From Candolleomyces eurysporus (lineage: Eukaryota; Basidiomycota; Agaricomycetes; Agaricales; Psathyrellaceae), in assembly GCA_027579435.1 (NCBI GenBank), contig JANBPK010000872.1, positions 1-64,000 of the forward strand: a stretch of DNA of 64,000 nucleotides, in the 5' to 3' direction. Below the pieces are notes generated by a model that did not search any database, was not told the origin of the DNA, and saw nothing but the letters and a program-made list of their open reading frames with translations. A program made the position numbers and the translations under genes. Numbering within the stretch: the stretch's first letter is position 1; every line of letters begins with the position of its first letter. This document shows, piece by piece, positions 11,135 through 22,470 of the stretch.

Positions 11135-12739
11135 ATGGCCAACCTTTCTCATCTGTCTCCTGAGGTTGTGGCCCAGATCCTTCGATTCCTGGCGCCAATC
11201 GACATCCTTTCAATGCGCAAGGTGTGGGATGATGGTCTGCCTCTATACTGTGGTGGGCTGACCATAGCACGTAGACATGTCGCCAATGCTACTCGGTGAC
11301 CAAGTTCAAGACCGTCTGGGTGGCGGCCTTAAACGGGGTTTGCGAGCGCCACGGAATCTTCAAGGCGACGTACCCGATGGACGAAATGTCCCTCCAGGAG
11401 TTGGAGCATGCTGCAATGTCACCACATCTTTTCGTGAAATCTATCAAAGAGAATAGTGCTAGAGGCACTGTTCCACCGCATCGAAGTCGTCCCCTGAAAG
11501 ATCCAAACTCGGATCAGAGAATCGATGTCAGCTCATTGTTCCTTGTTCCCGGTGGTCGATTTCTCGTCACTGCTGGGAACTACAAAGTTTGCCTATGGGA
11601 CCTCGGTTTCAGTCCGCTTTCTCCTATGAAGCCACATCCCCTGGCTACGCTGCGAGGAAGGTACTTCCACCTTTACCCTGCTGTTCCAAGTTTGGATCAG
11701 AGGGAGCTCATAGTTGCAGTACGGCATACAAGGTCAGAATGCAGTCTCTGTCAATTGTATTGGTCTCAAACGTTCTACAAAGCCGCAGCGAATATGAAGG
11801 CACTGTCGAGATCCTTCGCGTCAATCCTCAATCCCCGAACCCCGTCTTTTGTGTTGAAGGACGACTTAATATTGGAATGAATTTNGGGGGGGATTATCAA
11901 TCTCACTCATAATATCGCCTTCATTAATCACTTTGACTGTTTATTGGTGTGGAACTGGGCTGAAAACACTGGCTTCAAGTGGAAGTTTAGGTCAACTTTG
12001 ATGAACCGCATTGACAGCGTAAGTTTGATTCACTACCGCCAGATTCAATTCTGATTATGAGCAGCTTTATGTCTCTGATACATTGATTGCCACCGTTGGG
12101 TCTGACCAGGGACGCTTGTTTGCGTGGAAATTCCCTAGCCCATCAGCTTTTAAGCCCTTGCCGGAAGATGTGGAGGAAATGCATGCGGCTCGTTTCGAGC
12201 CAAGTTATGTCCAACAGGTGGTAGATGGTGTTGAACTCTCTCTTTGTGCTACATCCATCTGGCAACGAGACCCAGCGTTACCGCAAGAATATCTATGCCT
12301 GTTGTCGAATTGCTTCTCTAACATCAACAAGCAAAACGCAGCCATTTCCCTGTTCTCGTTCAGAGAATCCCCGGCCCAGAATGAGCCCTTGCTACCCATC
12401 GAACATGGCCGCAGCATGGCGTACTACGGGGGTAATCTCAATACTGGAGTTTATTACGCCGGATTATCGCTGCTATTTAAATGCGAGGATCACCTGGTGT
12501 TCTGCTCCGGGTCGAACCACTATAAACTGGTCGCAACAGTCATGGCCGCTCCGCGAGATACAGAAACATCTCAGCATAATCTTGAGCTTCAGTCAGCAAA
12601 CCTGACTGTTGATAAAGAGGGATGGCAGGATAACCTGAACTTTGGTTTTTGCCCTATGTCTGGTCGTCTGGTTCATTTCAAGCGTAACATGGGACTTTGC
12701 ATCGACGATTATATTGTAGCCCCAAACGAGTCGCTGTAA
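11135..12739 (+). CDS. F-box/WD40-like protein, array copy 5 (distant paralogue)
   Basis: Starts MANLSHLSPEVVAQILRFLA, a clean F-box at the extreme N-terminus. Exons: 11135-11221, 11275-11732, 11789 to the GTAAGT donor near 12019, then after an acceptor near 12064 to 12739. The exon 1/2 junction is in phase (MRK|TCRQCYSVTKFKTVW), unlike copies 1-4. WD40-like strands include VPGGRFLVTAGNYKVCLWDL and LLVWNWAENTG. In exon 3 an N at 11885 beside a run of G must be ignored to join NIGMN to the downstream frame. The C-terminus MGLCIDDYIVAPNESL is the source type of the orphan tails behind copies 1-3. Likely an SCF adaptor; target unknown. Confidence 0.75.
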
Positions 12740-13124
12740 TTATGAAACAGGAAGGTCTTCTCAGGCATTACTTCTCGTAGTTTTATGTGCCTTTCTGGCT
12801 CAGTAAATAACTTGTCGCACCTTTACTAGTGTAGACTCTCCCTGTCGTCATCTAGACTCCCTTTCGATTGTGGTGCTTCGTAGTACGAAATCGCCATCGT
12901 CCCTCATCATACAGGCCGCCTGTGGCTGACTCCCCGCTCTCTGTATGTACCTTACCGCCTGTATCTAGTCTCTCCAGACTCGATTTGGTCATTTATACGT
13001 TGTCTCTTCGCCGGTTTCCTGACACTCCCACTTAAACCTTACCTCACGTGCACTTAACATCTCACTGACTCCGAGAGGCCAATATACACGCTCGTAGCCT
13101 TTTTGCAGCAGTGTTCTTCTGCAT
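12740..13124. repeat. 3' flank of copy 5, parent of the array spacers
   Basis: Homologous to 2767-3150, 5465-5860 and 8238-8640 (for example AACAGGAAGGTCTTCTC just after the stop and GCAGTGTTCTTCTGCA at the end). Homology stops at about 13122. No gene is seen. Confidence 0.75.
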
Positions 13125-13206
13125 GCTCTCCCAACCTTTCTCGGCCTTCTCCGCCTCGAACCCTCCGAGTCGCTCCTTTGGCAGCCGCGCGACGCTCGGC
13201 TACTCG

Positions 13207-13385
13207 CGCGAAATTGACCTTGCTTTAGCTTGAATGCCGGATAGCGCTTATTTTCTCCAGTGAAGGACAAAAATACGTTTCTGAATTCCGCAGATTTTCA
13301 AGGACGGGAGTGGAACTATCCTTGATTTTCTCTGCACACCGAGAAATCCATAGAACTGGCGAAGTTAGTCAAGTGATTCGTAGTA
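13207..13385 (-). pseudogene. Relic fragment of an ABC transporter gene
   Basis: Reads, with many changes and an internal deletion, like 14590-14795 of the neighbouring ABC gene. Shared blocks include TTGACCTTGCT, GGGAGTGGAAC, CCTTGATTTT and AACTGGCGAAG, in the same order and orientation. In the intact gene this part encodes the linker between the membrane domain and the ATPase (LDQLRQLYEFLEKPNKIK). No reading frame survives. The remaining 13386-13568 shows nothing recognisable. Confidence 0.7.
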
Positions 13386-13568
13386 TAATCCGTGTCAATG
13401 CCCCTTTAATCTTCGGTCCATTGACTTCGTCGCCTATACACCAGTTCTACTACTTAATGCATAAACTCGAAAAAAGTGGCTTTGTAGCCCTACAAATCGA
13501 ACTTTTGTTCAAGAGTCCGTTAGCAATATTTGCTCTCTTCTGTGTTCTGTGGGGATAGGAGACATGTA

Positions 13569-16225
13569 CTACAAGAAGTCTTCTGCTTGCAGGTTCCAAA
13601 AATTGGCATATTCCCCTCCGCTCTTCAACAAATCTACGTGGGTTCCCGCTTCCAAAACCTCGCCTTTGCACATATACCTATGACGATCGCCGGCCAGCCA
13701 AAGTTGAGTAAACTTCCTCGAAAACTGGTTGGAAATGGGGAATCGTCACCTACAGTATGAGATCGGCATGACGGGTAAGTTTGCCAAACCGATGGGTAGA
13801 GAATATCAGAGTTTTGCTTCCTCGCAATTCTCGAAGGCGCGAGAAGAGTTGATGCTCGGCTCTTGGGTCAAGGCTGGCTGATGGCTCGTCGAAGAGCAGT
13901 AGTCCTACATTATCACGATTAGGCGAGACAACGGACTTCGCGAATGTCCTTGAGCTGGTATGTGCGAGACGTCAGTTCTCGCACGGTTTGAAGACGAGCA
14001 TGAGGCGCCAATTTGACTGTACTTACAGGGCGATCCGTTGTTTCTGTCCGCCACTAAAGTCACTAACGTCCTCGTTCAGCTTCAATTTCGAGAAGTCGAC
14101 TTTTTTCCCTTCAAATACAGAGCCATGACTAGCGGCTCCGAACTCTATGTCCCTCTCCGGGCGAACGATGTAGGTCGAGAATTTGTGCGGTAGGGACTCG
14201 ATGAATTCTCCGGCGCCTCCCAAGTCTGCTGCTCGCTGAATCATATCCATGTCTTCTGCATTGTCTGGATCACCATAACCTATGTTCTCCCTCAGCTGGG
14301 TCGGTTACCGAATCAGATAAGTTTGCCAATTGATACTAAAACGTCGGAGCAACCCACTGTCAAGGGATATATCGTATACTCTTGGAAGAGAACCGCAATG
14401 GTCTTCCTGACGTCTTCGAGCTTCAGCGTACGAAGGTCAACCCCATTGAGGAGAATTTGCCCTTCAGTAATGTCGTAAATGCGGGTGATTAAAGTGAGAA
14501 TAGTACTCTTCCCAGAGCCATTCTCTCCAACAATGACCTAGAAATAATAAACAAACGCGCGTTAATGGAGGCTGAATGACAACTTACACAGAGTTGACCT
14601 TGCTCTATCTTGAATGACACATTCCTTAGCGCAAATTTTTTCCCGTCCTGAGTATAGGAGAACGATACGTTCTTGAACTCGACCGAAATTCCCTGACGCA
14701 GGTCGGCTTGGTTTTCTGGGAAGGGAGTGGAACCGTCCTTGATTTTGTTCGGCTTTTCGAGAAACTCGTACAACTGGCGAAGCTGGTCAAGCTCCCTTGC
14801 GGCCTGATCAATCCCGTTTCCAAGCTGTTGGAGTGCAGTGCTCAATGACATAGCCGTAGAGTTTACCAGCTGGAAACTGGCCAGTGAGAGGGGTGCCAAG
14901 CCTGGCGAATTGAAGACTTGGAAACAAGTGTACACTTGGGCCAGAGCATTGATGGGATCTCGTATATATCGAGAAAACTTCTTGTACCAGCTGGAATTTT
15001 TGACTACCCCTCTGTTAGCACCCGCAGTAGTAGTGTCACCGACTGCCAGAGTGTGACGTTGGTACACTGTCGAGAGTAGGTGAGTGTAGGTCAATTTCCC
15101 AATTATGAAGTCGGGGACGAGTCAGAATCGGATACTCACGCCGCCAGATCAATNCCCCCCATGTTTCCTGCAACAAAATCCTTTCGAAAGACCTTGCCAA
15201 AGTTCATTCGACTGACACCTGTTTTACTAAGATAATCCTTGTTATGAACTTTGCGTGCATGAACTGAAAAGGACTCCTCATGTCAAAGTCATCAAGCTGC
15301 AGAAACGAGTGGGGGAATTACCTCCAGCGGGCCTGCCAAACGGGTCACCGTTGCTTCGAAAGAGCTGAACGATGCGCAGAATGACCACGAAAGACAGAAA
15401 CCTTGCCTCTCGGTGATTTTGGAAGACACTGAGAAGGACAGCGAACTGGGATACGACGTTGAGAGTGCTGGTGACCAGAGTTAGCATGACCCTGAAAACC
15501 CCGAAAGTTATCTGATTGACGCTGGTAGGTGACTGTATCCTATTCAGATCGGTCTCGTTGATAGTTGGGACATCGAGCCTTGTTATCGCTTGGAAGCATT
15601 GCATGTGGTAGTACTGACCAACGCGATCGCCTATCTTTCTCTGTAAAGCAGCGCTCGTGTCCCTCAGTATTCCTTGTAGGATTGGTGCCACAAAATGGCC
15701 AACGACGATGCGCACAAGGGATGCTTTATCCACCGTGCTTGTGTCATTTGCCGCCTCTACCTAGCATATCGTCAGGTGAATGCCTGAAAGACGGTTGGGA
15801 GCACCTACTATCCTCAAAAATTGTCCTGAATACCATAGAGTTATAGCAGGTATTAAGGATTCGAGAAAATTGATGAGGATGTGGAGCACAAAATACGGCA
15901 GACATTCATCGATGGATGTAATTTCCTTGATCAACCGTACGACGTGCGGCAAGGTTTTTAAAGAGCCAGATAGCTTCGTCCACCTCGTACGTCCCGGAAG
16001 ACGAAACCAGAATGGCGTCCCCGAGATTGGCCTTGACGGGGAGATGTCTTTGTACCAAGCCCAAATGTGGTCCTTGGTATACCGCACTACTGATCGATCT
16101 TCAGGATCGAAAAGCATAGTAGGTTTCTCCAGCATATTAGCCGCTAGTATCGAAGCCAAAGGGATGCGGAATGTCGGCCAGTTGCCAGAAGGAAGTTTGA
16201 GAGCTAAGAACTTCGAGGAACCCAT
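13569..16225 (-). CDS. ABC transporter, half-size type (TMD-NBD)
   Basis: ATP-driven membrane transporter; substrate unknown. The N-terminal half (MGSSKFLALKLPSGNW start at 16225, hydrophobic stretches such as LINFLESLIPAITLW) forms the membrane domain. The C-terminal ATPase is complete: Walker A GENGSGKST (near 14510), Q-loop FQEYTIY, signature SGGQKQR (near 14040), Walker B LLLFDEPSASLD (near 13880) and H-loop STHRFG. The last exon ends HVDLLKSGGEYANFW...EDFL at 13569. About nine exons were traced, with introns of 45-100 bp; the one near 15270-15320 needs a donor at GGAG|GTAATT and an acceptor at TTTTCAG. One NBD and one TMD mean it should work as a dimer. It resembles the ABC exporter-like P-loop proteins common in agaricomycetes. 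Same strand as POL1 upstream. Confidence 0.85.
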
Positions 16226-16704
16226 CCTGTATTTAACGGCTATGGGCGCTTAACTGGAAAGCCCTGAAACCCGATGAGAGCTACATGCTGCTGTAGAAGC
16301 AGCGCCCATTGTCCGGGAAGTCATTCATTGACTCAGGACCTTCGAAAGAAGACAATAGATGTGCAAGAGATATCGGATATCGCTCCGATATCGATGTACT
16401 TCGATTATTGATCTCGTGTCCCTGAGGCCTCAAGGTAGAAATGCTGCCAATTTCGTGATCTTTATAGCATGCAACCTTTAAATCTCCTTTCCAAAACCAA
16501 TTTTTGCTATGCAGAATCGGCAGAGATAAGGTGAACAACGATAACGGTTGCCGGCTGTGTAGATATTGTACAGGGCTCAACTGAGATATCATGAATAAAT
16601 AAGCGTAGCGACAAGTGGAAAGAAAGGTGGATTTCGACAGCATTGTCCGACATTCACAGCATTACATTAGGCACGGGCAGGAAGTAGCAAAAAGACGGCA
16701 AAGA
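16226..16704. other. Intergenic: ABC gene promoter side and POL1 3' side
   Basis: No gene is supported in 479 bp. Both neighbours are on the minus strand, so the stretch should hold the POL1 3' end and the promoter of the ABC gene. No clear TATA box was seen. Confidence 0.5.
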
Positions 16705-19700
16705 TCAGGTGAGTTTGAGTACAGAGAAAATGGCTTGGAGATCAACCCATCTCCGACCGCAGTGTTCCAGATGCTTCTCTGCACATTCACTGAGTGTCTT
16801 AAGGTGGCTTGCATTCTTGCCTACGACGGCAATGACCTCCTCTGCGAAAACNAAAAACGCTGTCAGTATAACGGCAGCGAGGGGGCGGAGATGCACAGCT
16901 TACCTTCCGAAGAAGAGCCTTTAGCGCCTTTCATGGCTTTCTCGCCATCGAAGAGGTACTTGAAATACCGAAGTTGGTTATACAGCTGTGTATCAGAATA
17001 CTGCAACGACACTAATGAGTTTTCCACAACCTGAGAAATGGAAGCAGCACGAACCTCGAATGTGACCTGGCCTCGGCATCCCTGAGGAGCACGCAAACAT
17101 CGTTTACCATACACCCCCATCATCCGTGTTCGGTTATTACACGTCTGGTCATCGCAGATTGTCCAGCCTTCATAGTACTTTGCAATGTATTCGCGAATCT
17201 GACTTTCGAGCTGGAGTTGAATGCCGACGTAGGATACAGGCTTTTCGCAAGATAAGCATACGAAGCCGGATGCTTTGAGGAACGGTTTCTAAGAAATGCG
17301 GAACATTAGCTTGGGTGTCAAGGGACTGCGAAAGTTAGGGGAGTCCTTACCGATCTATCATGGATAAGAGGATATTCAGATTGTGTCTGACACGATTTAC
17401 AACGGATACGGAGGGGAGCAGCGTCCTTGAATCGCATGGCGTCTGACATCTGTGAGTCAAGCGCATAAAACACTTTCTCATCCGACGCAGTGATCGTGCG
17501 GTATCGATTCGGGTCGAGTCCTGTTCCAAGGTCAAGGCTATGAGCTTCATGCTGCACTTGTTCCTCGATGAAGACTCACCTAGGCATTCTGCTATCCGTG
17601 CACGATCAGTCCCCTCGATAGGATCGCACAATCGTTCAATGGGAGGGAGGATCTGGTTCGCAAGGTAGAACTCGTAATCTGTGGTCCAATGCGTTAGTGA
17701 ACTTTCCTTACGCATAGACAGAGAACGAGACTTACCTATCTTCAGCTGCCCTTCCGACCGTTTGATCTCTTCTGGGTGTCTAGCCCGGTCAGCTTGAGCG
17801 GTCTTCGTACTCTCCTCTCCTTGAGCCAGGCAGAAGATGTATTGAACGACCGTGCCAGTGCGAGCTGTTAGACCTTTCGCCTTCATTCTTAAGGCGACTT
17901 GGACGTGAGGCTGGGACTTTGCATCGGGGTAGTCTTCTGGGTTCTTGCCCAGGCGCTAAAGAACATAGATTCAGTTGAAAGGCGGGAGGGTAATGGGGAG
18001 TAAGTTTTACGAACCTTGTTGATAATGAAGTCGTCGAGTTTCGTTTGTCCACTTCGAACGTTCTGGGAGACAGTCGTGAGGTACTCGTGGATGCTTTCCA
18101 CCGCATCCTCTGTATTGTCTCCAGAGAGGATACGCTCCAAGACATACCTAAACGATATCCGGCGTGAGCAATGCGAAACGTGAGGCGTGCGGAAAAAACT
18201 GACTGGGAGACGTTTTTGGACAAAGCACAATATTCACGACGCTTCATATCCAAGCCCTTCACTTCCATGCTAGCCCTTGTCCCATCCTCGACCTTCATCG
18301 CAGCATACTTCTTCTTCTGCAATAGCAAAAGGCGCTGGAAGACACCATCAAGGTCGATTTCGAGCAGACGGTAGCGGTCGTTGACAGCCTTCTTGAACAT
18401 AGCTGAGATCTTCAAAGCTTCTGCGAGGTCCGTGACGCCAGAGTTGACGAAAACCGAATCGGTGTCACCGTAGATGACCTGTAGTTACGAGTCAGAATTG
18501 CGTGATAGCGAGTTGGAAAAATGGATGGCGCACATCAAGGTTTAAGCTCTCCGCAAGCTCTCGGGTGTGAGTAAGAATCTCACGTCCTTTGTATGTGACG
18601 AGAGCGGCGAGCGGTCTTGCATAGAATCGAGAATACTCGAAACCCAGACACCCGTACATACTGTTCGCAGTGAGCTTGAGAGCTTGCTGCTTGATATCGT
18701 ACTAAAGCTCGAAGCGTAAGTTTGACTGTGGGACACTCTTTCAAGGAAATGGAGTTCACCTGTAGCATCTTCGCGGGAGTCGTGGACTTGTCTTTCATGA
18801 GCCCTTTAACTTGTCTACGGCGATTGACGAGAGTTGCGATAAGACGAGGAAGCACACCCTGAGCTACGTCCGGCGACGGTGGCTCTGGAACCTTGTCTTC
18901 TCCAGTCTGCAGAAAAGAAAAGAAAAATTAGTCCGCCATCGCAAATTTACCCATTGAGAGGCCAAGGGCTGCCAGACGTACCACTTCCTCATCGGTCTGG
19001 TCAACCGTAGTAAAGTCGATATTGTACTCCTGGATAATGGACGGATATAGAGAGTTGAAGTCCATAACCAAGATATACGTGTCCCATAGACCACGTTTTG
19101 GTTCAAAGACCAAGCCACCCTTGTACTTGTCGCGTTTGGCTTTCCCGGCCTTCCCGCCGCCCTCGCCTCCGCCGGCGCCTTCTTCCTCTTCGACGGCTTT
19201 GGGAACAAACTTCTTGCCAAAGGTTTTGTCGGGAGGGATGTACTTGAGTCGGTGGAATTCGTGCAAGAGAATGTATTCGTTTCGTTCGGCTCGACCACCA
19301 TTAAGTGTTTTGTTCCTATGTAAGTCTAAGTGTTTTAGTCCCCAGGGGAAAGAAGGACCAGTGACGCACCATGAGTTACCAGCAAGGTTCGTCAATTGCT
19401 TGGTCAACGGCATTATTTGAACTTTGGATGCAATAGCCATATGATAGTGAGCGTCCAGCTCACAATGGCGGACAAACTCCAACATCTTATCTGGGCGACT
19501 CAAGCTTCCGTCCAGGTAATTGGCAGTATCATCTGGGTCGATATCCTTACGTTCCAGACCGAGATGACTTTCGCACATCTCAGTCAATGACCAGGTAGTT
19601 GATGAGATCATACTCTAAACGGCGCGTAAGCTATAAGCTTAGTCTCAGAGTGTCGAGAAAACAAACGTACCTTTCCAGCATCGGATGCCAAATCACAAAG

Positions 19701-21916
19701 CATCCGTCCATTCAAGAACTTGATGTTGCTTCCTTGCTTCCCAATGTTAGGCCACTTCGACCGTCGGAATCGTCCCAGGCGTGACCAATGATCAACCTTG
19801 AGGTCCCTCATACGATGCAGCAAGACGTCGAGCGATGAGCCCAGAAATTCGTGCCCGACAATGACATCCGGATCGGCCTTGTTGAGCGCACCAAGCAGTA
19901 GGCTGAGCAGCATGCGCTCGTTTTGCATGGGCGAAATGGTCCCTTTGGTGCTGGCCCTGGCTTCTGCCTCGAAGTTTGGAGGGAACCGGTCTAGTGGTCG
20001 TATGAAAGTTTGCACTGTGCAAGGAAGCTTTTCGGGAGGAGTGGCATCTTCGAGTTGCACTAGAGTAGATGTTAAGGCAAGGTATTGAAACACCAAGAAG
20101 AAGGGTCCATACTGTTATGCCAAGTCCGGGCAGATGCACAGACTACTTCCCGCTTGTTCTCGTGGTGGTTGATGATCGTTCGGATGCTGAGACTCATCAC
20201 GGTGAGAGGGGGTATCTCGCGCGATAGGTCATCAGATTCAGGGAGCGGGTTGATGTCCTTTGGGTTCGCGACAGATGCTTCGAATCGACACCAACTCACT
20301 CCTTTGAACTCGACATGCGGGTTCTTGACTACCAACCAGCAAGGTCCCATAATCTTTCTCTTCAAGACGAACAACTCGAATGCGTTTGTATTGGTACCAA
20401 ATATCTTGAAGATATTCGGGCTGCATGCTGACATTGGGATGACGGGTTCTATCGAGAATCGTGAGTCGCTTCCATGAAGAGTCGCGCTGAGTGCCTACCT
20501 GTGAAGGGATACACAATCTTCAACCACTTCCTCTTCTCCCGCGGAATGTCCTTGTCGCCAAAAGCATAGCTCCTCTCGACGAACTTCGCTTTAAAGGTCT
20601 TGATCTTCATCTGTTTCCTAATGAGATCGAAGTCTCCATAGACATCCTCTTCCTCAACCACCACGTCAGTTTCGACTTCCTCCTCGTCTTCGTCGAGTTC
20701 GACCCTTCGTTCACGCGGCAAGGCGAATAGGTTGCGCTGCAGGCCTTCGACGGTGACGCAGCACGATACCCAAGCGTTCGTTTTCTTGTCCTTGAGTTTG
20801 CCGACAAGGTAGAGCTTCCCATCGTGCTCGAGATAATCGAGCCAGAAGAATCGGAGCGAGCCATCAGGTTCCAGGGCCTCTATGGTGCTGCTCTTGATTG
20901 AGGAGCTCGAATGAGAAGAGCCGATTGTGTCTTCATCCTTGGCCACATTGAGAGATTCGTGGATAGAAAGCCAGCGCGGTTTGACGTCCTCATCCTCCTC
21001 TTTCTTGGCGGAAGCTGGAGCAGCTCTGAGAGGCCGCTTGGGCAATTTGATCTCCTCTGGCTCCGGTTTGATTGACTGCTTGAACTCCCCGTTTTCATCT
21101 ACGTCCATATCGAAATCGTCCTCGAAGAAACTGTCGTAATCCACCTCNGCGTCCGCAGGTCCATCAGAATCNGTGTTGAAGACCAAGTCGGCCATTCTGT
21201 CTATCGTAGGCGTCATTCCTGAGTCACTGCTGGCATTCGTACGGGGTCGTTTCTTCGGGCTGGTGAAGTANTCTTCATGGTCAATCGGGATCGGAAATTT
21301 AACCGGTGACGAATCCACGTCTGAGGATAGTTGAGGGGACGTTTTCCGCTTCCGCGACGGTTGAGGAGCGACGGGAGCTTTATCAAAATTGCCGAGGAGG
21401 TTGGCCATGAAGTCCTCTTCCTGCTCTGCTGAAACCTTGGGACGGTATGCATCGATGGATGGAGCGACGGGTGGAGGAGCCGCTGGCTTGGGTTTGGCTT
21501 TCTTAGNCTTGGATTTGGCGTTCTTCTTNGCTGGATAAGGTTNCCNTCAGTATNCNGGTTCTCATGAATAGNTTTCACTTACACGATACGCGCGTATCAC
21601 GATCGGACTCTTCGCCAGACGCGTTGTCCTCGTTCAGCCAGTCGTCTTGACCGTTATCCACGTATCCCGACTGGCCAGATCCATCCTCTACGACGAAGTC
21701 NTCCCTGATAAGCCTGTTTTTAACGACCTTTCGATATTGATCTTCTGATATCTCGTCATAAATTTGTGCGTCTTCTTCCTATGAAACGTGTGAGGAGCGG
21801 CGAGGATGCGACGATGGCACGATGAATACCTTCAGTACACGCTTTGCACCGGCCCTGGTTCTTTTGAGTTCTTCGAGGGCGTTCTTCCTTGAGTCTCGGT
21901 CTCGACGAGAGGACAT
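16705..21916 (-). CDS. POL1: DNA polymerase alpha catalytic subunit
   Basis: Family B DNA polymerase that extends RNA primers made by primase at replication origins and on the lagging strand; nuclear. Start at 21916 ([20 protein letters not shown]), then the conserved Pol alpha N-terminus ([17 protein letters not shown] and GYVDNG) after an intron near 21780-21830. Polymerase motifs: [15 protein letters not shown] (near 19035), NSMYGCLGF (near 18640) and YGDTDSV (18452-18472), which supplies the catalytic aspartates. The C-terminus has the cysteine-rich zinc module ([10 protein letters not shown], then CDDQTCNNR and CLRAPQGC) that binds the B subunit, and ends FSVLKLT at 16705. The last intron is 16842-16903. 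About a dozen introns were recognised, and the length fits the usual ~1,450 aa. Several N lie in the N-terminal part (21147-21580, 21701). Confidence 0.95.
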
Positions 21917-22470
21917 TTCGAGTAGGAGTGGCTGCTCGTCGTTATCGTCGCTGTCGAGGAACACGCTGCTGAACGCGCTCTCATCGAAACGCGAAACTGT
22001 GACGTACACGTGCAGTGTGACCTCGTCACACTTTTCCACACCGATCGTTCCGCTAATGGCTCGTCCGAATTGGCCGTGCCTGCGCATCTTAATTCATTTC
22101 GCTTCGTTGACAACATATCCGGCCAAGCCTGCAGCACCGAGGCAAACACTGCAACCAATTTTCCAACCAAAATAGCCACCATCGTCCTAACATCTCTGGT
22201 TGATAACAAGAACCCCATTGCTGGCGGTCAACCCGATGGACAGATCGTCACACAGAACATTGACTGTTGGGAGTCAGCGGATTGGCCAATGCCAGAATTA
22301 GAATCACACAAGACATTACGATACTTCTGAGCCGCGCAGGGTTCCATGATCATCAAGAAATCGTGTGAGAAATGCTCTATCAGCTCATGCGTAAGTAGAG
22401 CTGCCGCCCATTGACAGGGCCAGAGTTTCACCCACAACTGTTACCGTGGACGACAGGCCATCTCGTAGCA
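21917..22470. promoter_or_regulatory. Divergent intergenic region, POL1 / P450-1
   Basis: Shared upstream region of two divergently transcribed genes, 554 bp. Open frames across it are short and show no family pattern. No TATA box was recognised, which would be usual on the POL1 side. Confidence 0.5.

Larger units (their letters stand above)
600..13124 (+). repeat. Tandem array of five F-box/WD40-like genes
   Basis: Five head-to-tail copies of one gene type. Equivalent points in copies 2, 3 and 4 lie 2,773-2,777 bp apart (for example the stops at 5319, 8092 and 10866), and coding and spacer sequence are almost identical between copies 3 and 4. Copy 1 is offset by about 2,700 bp and more diverged. 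Copy 5 (11135-12739) is a distant paralogue whose 3' flank, up to about 13122, is nevertheless homologous to the spacers after copies 1-3. This is a recent segmental amplification inside an older paralogue cluster. Confidence 0.9.

Noticed and set aside
22010..22330. Open frame between POL1 and P450-1
   Set aside because: No family pattern or splice continuation, and it overlaps the expected divergent promoter.
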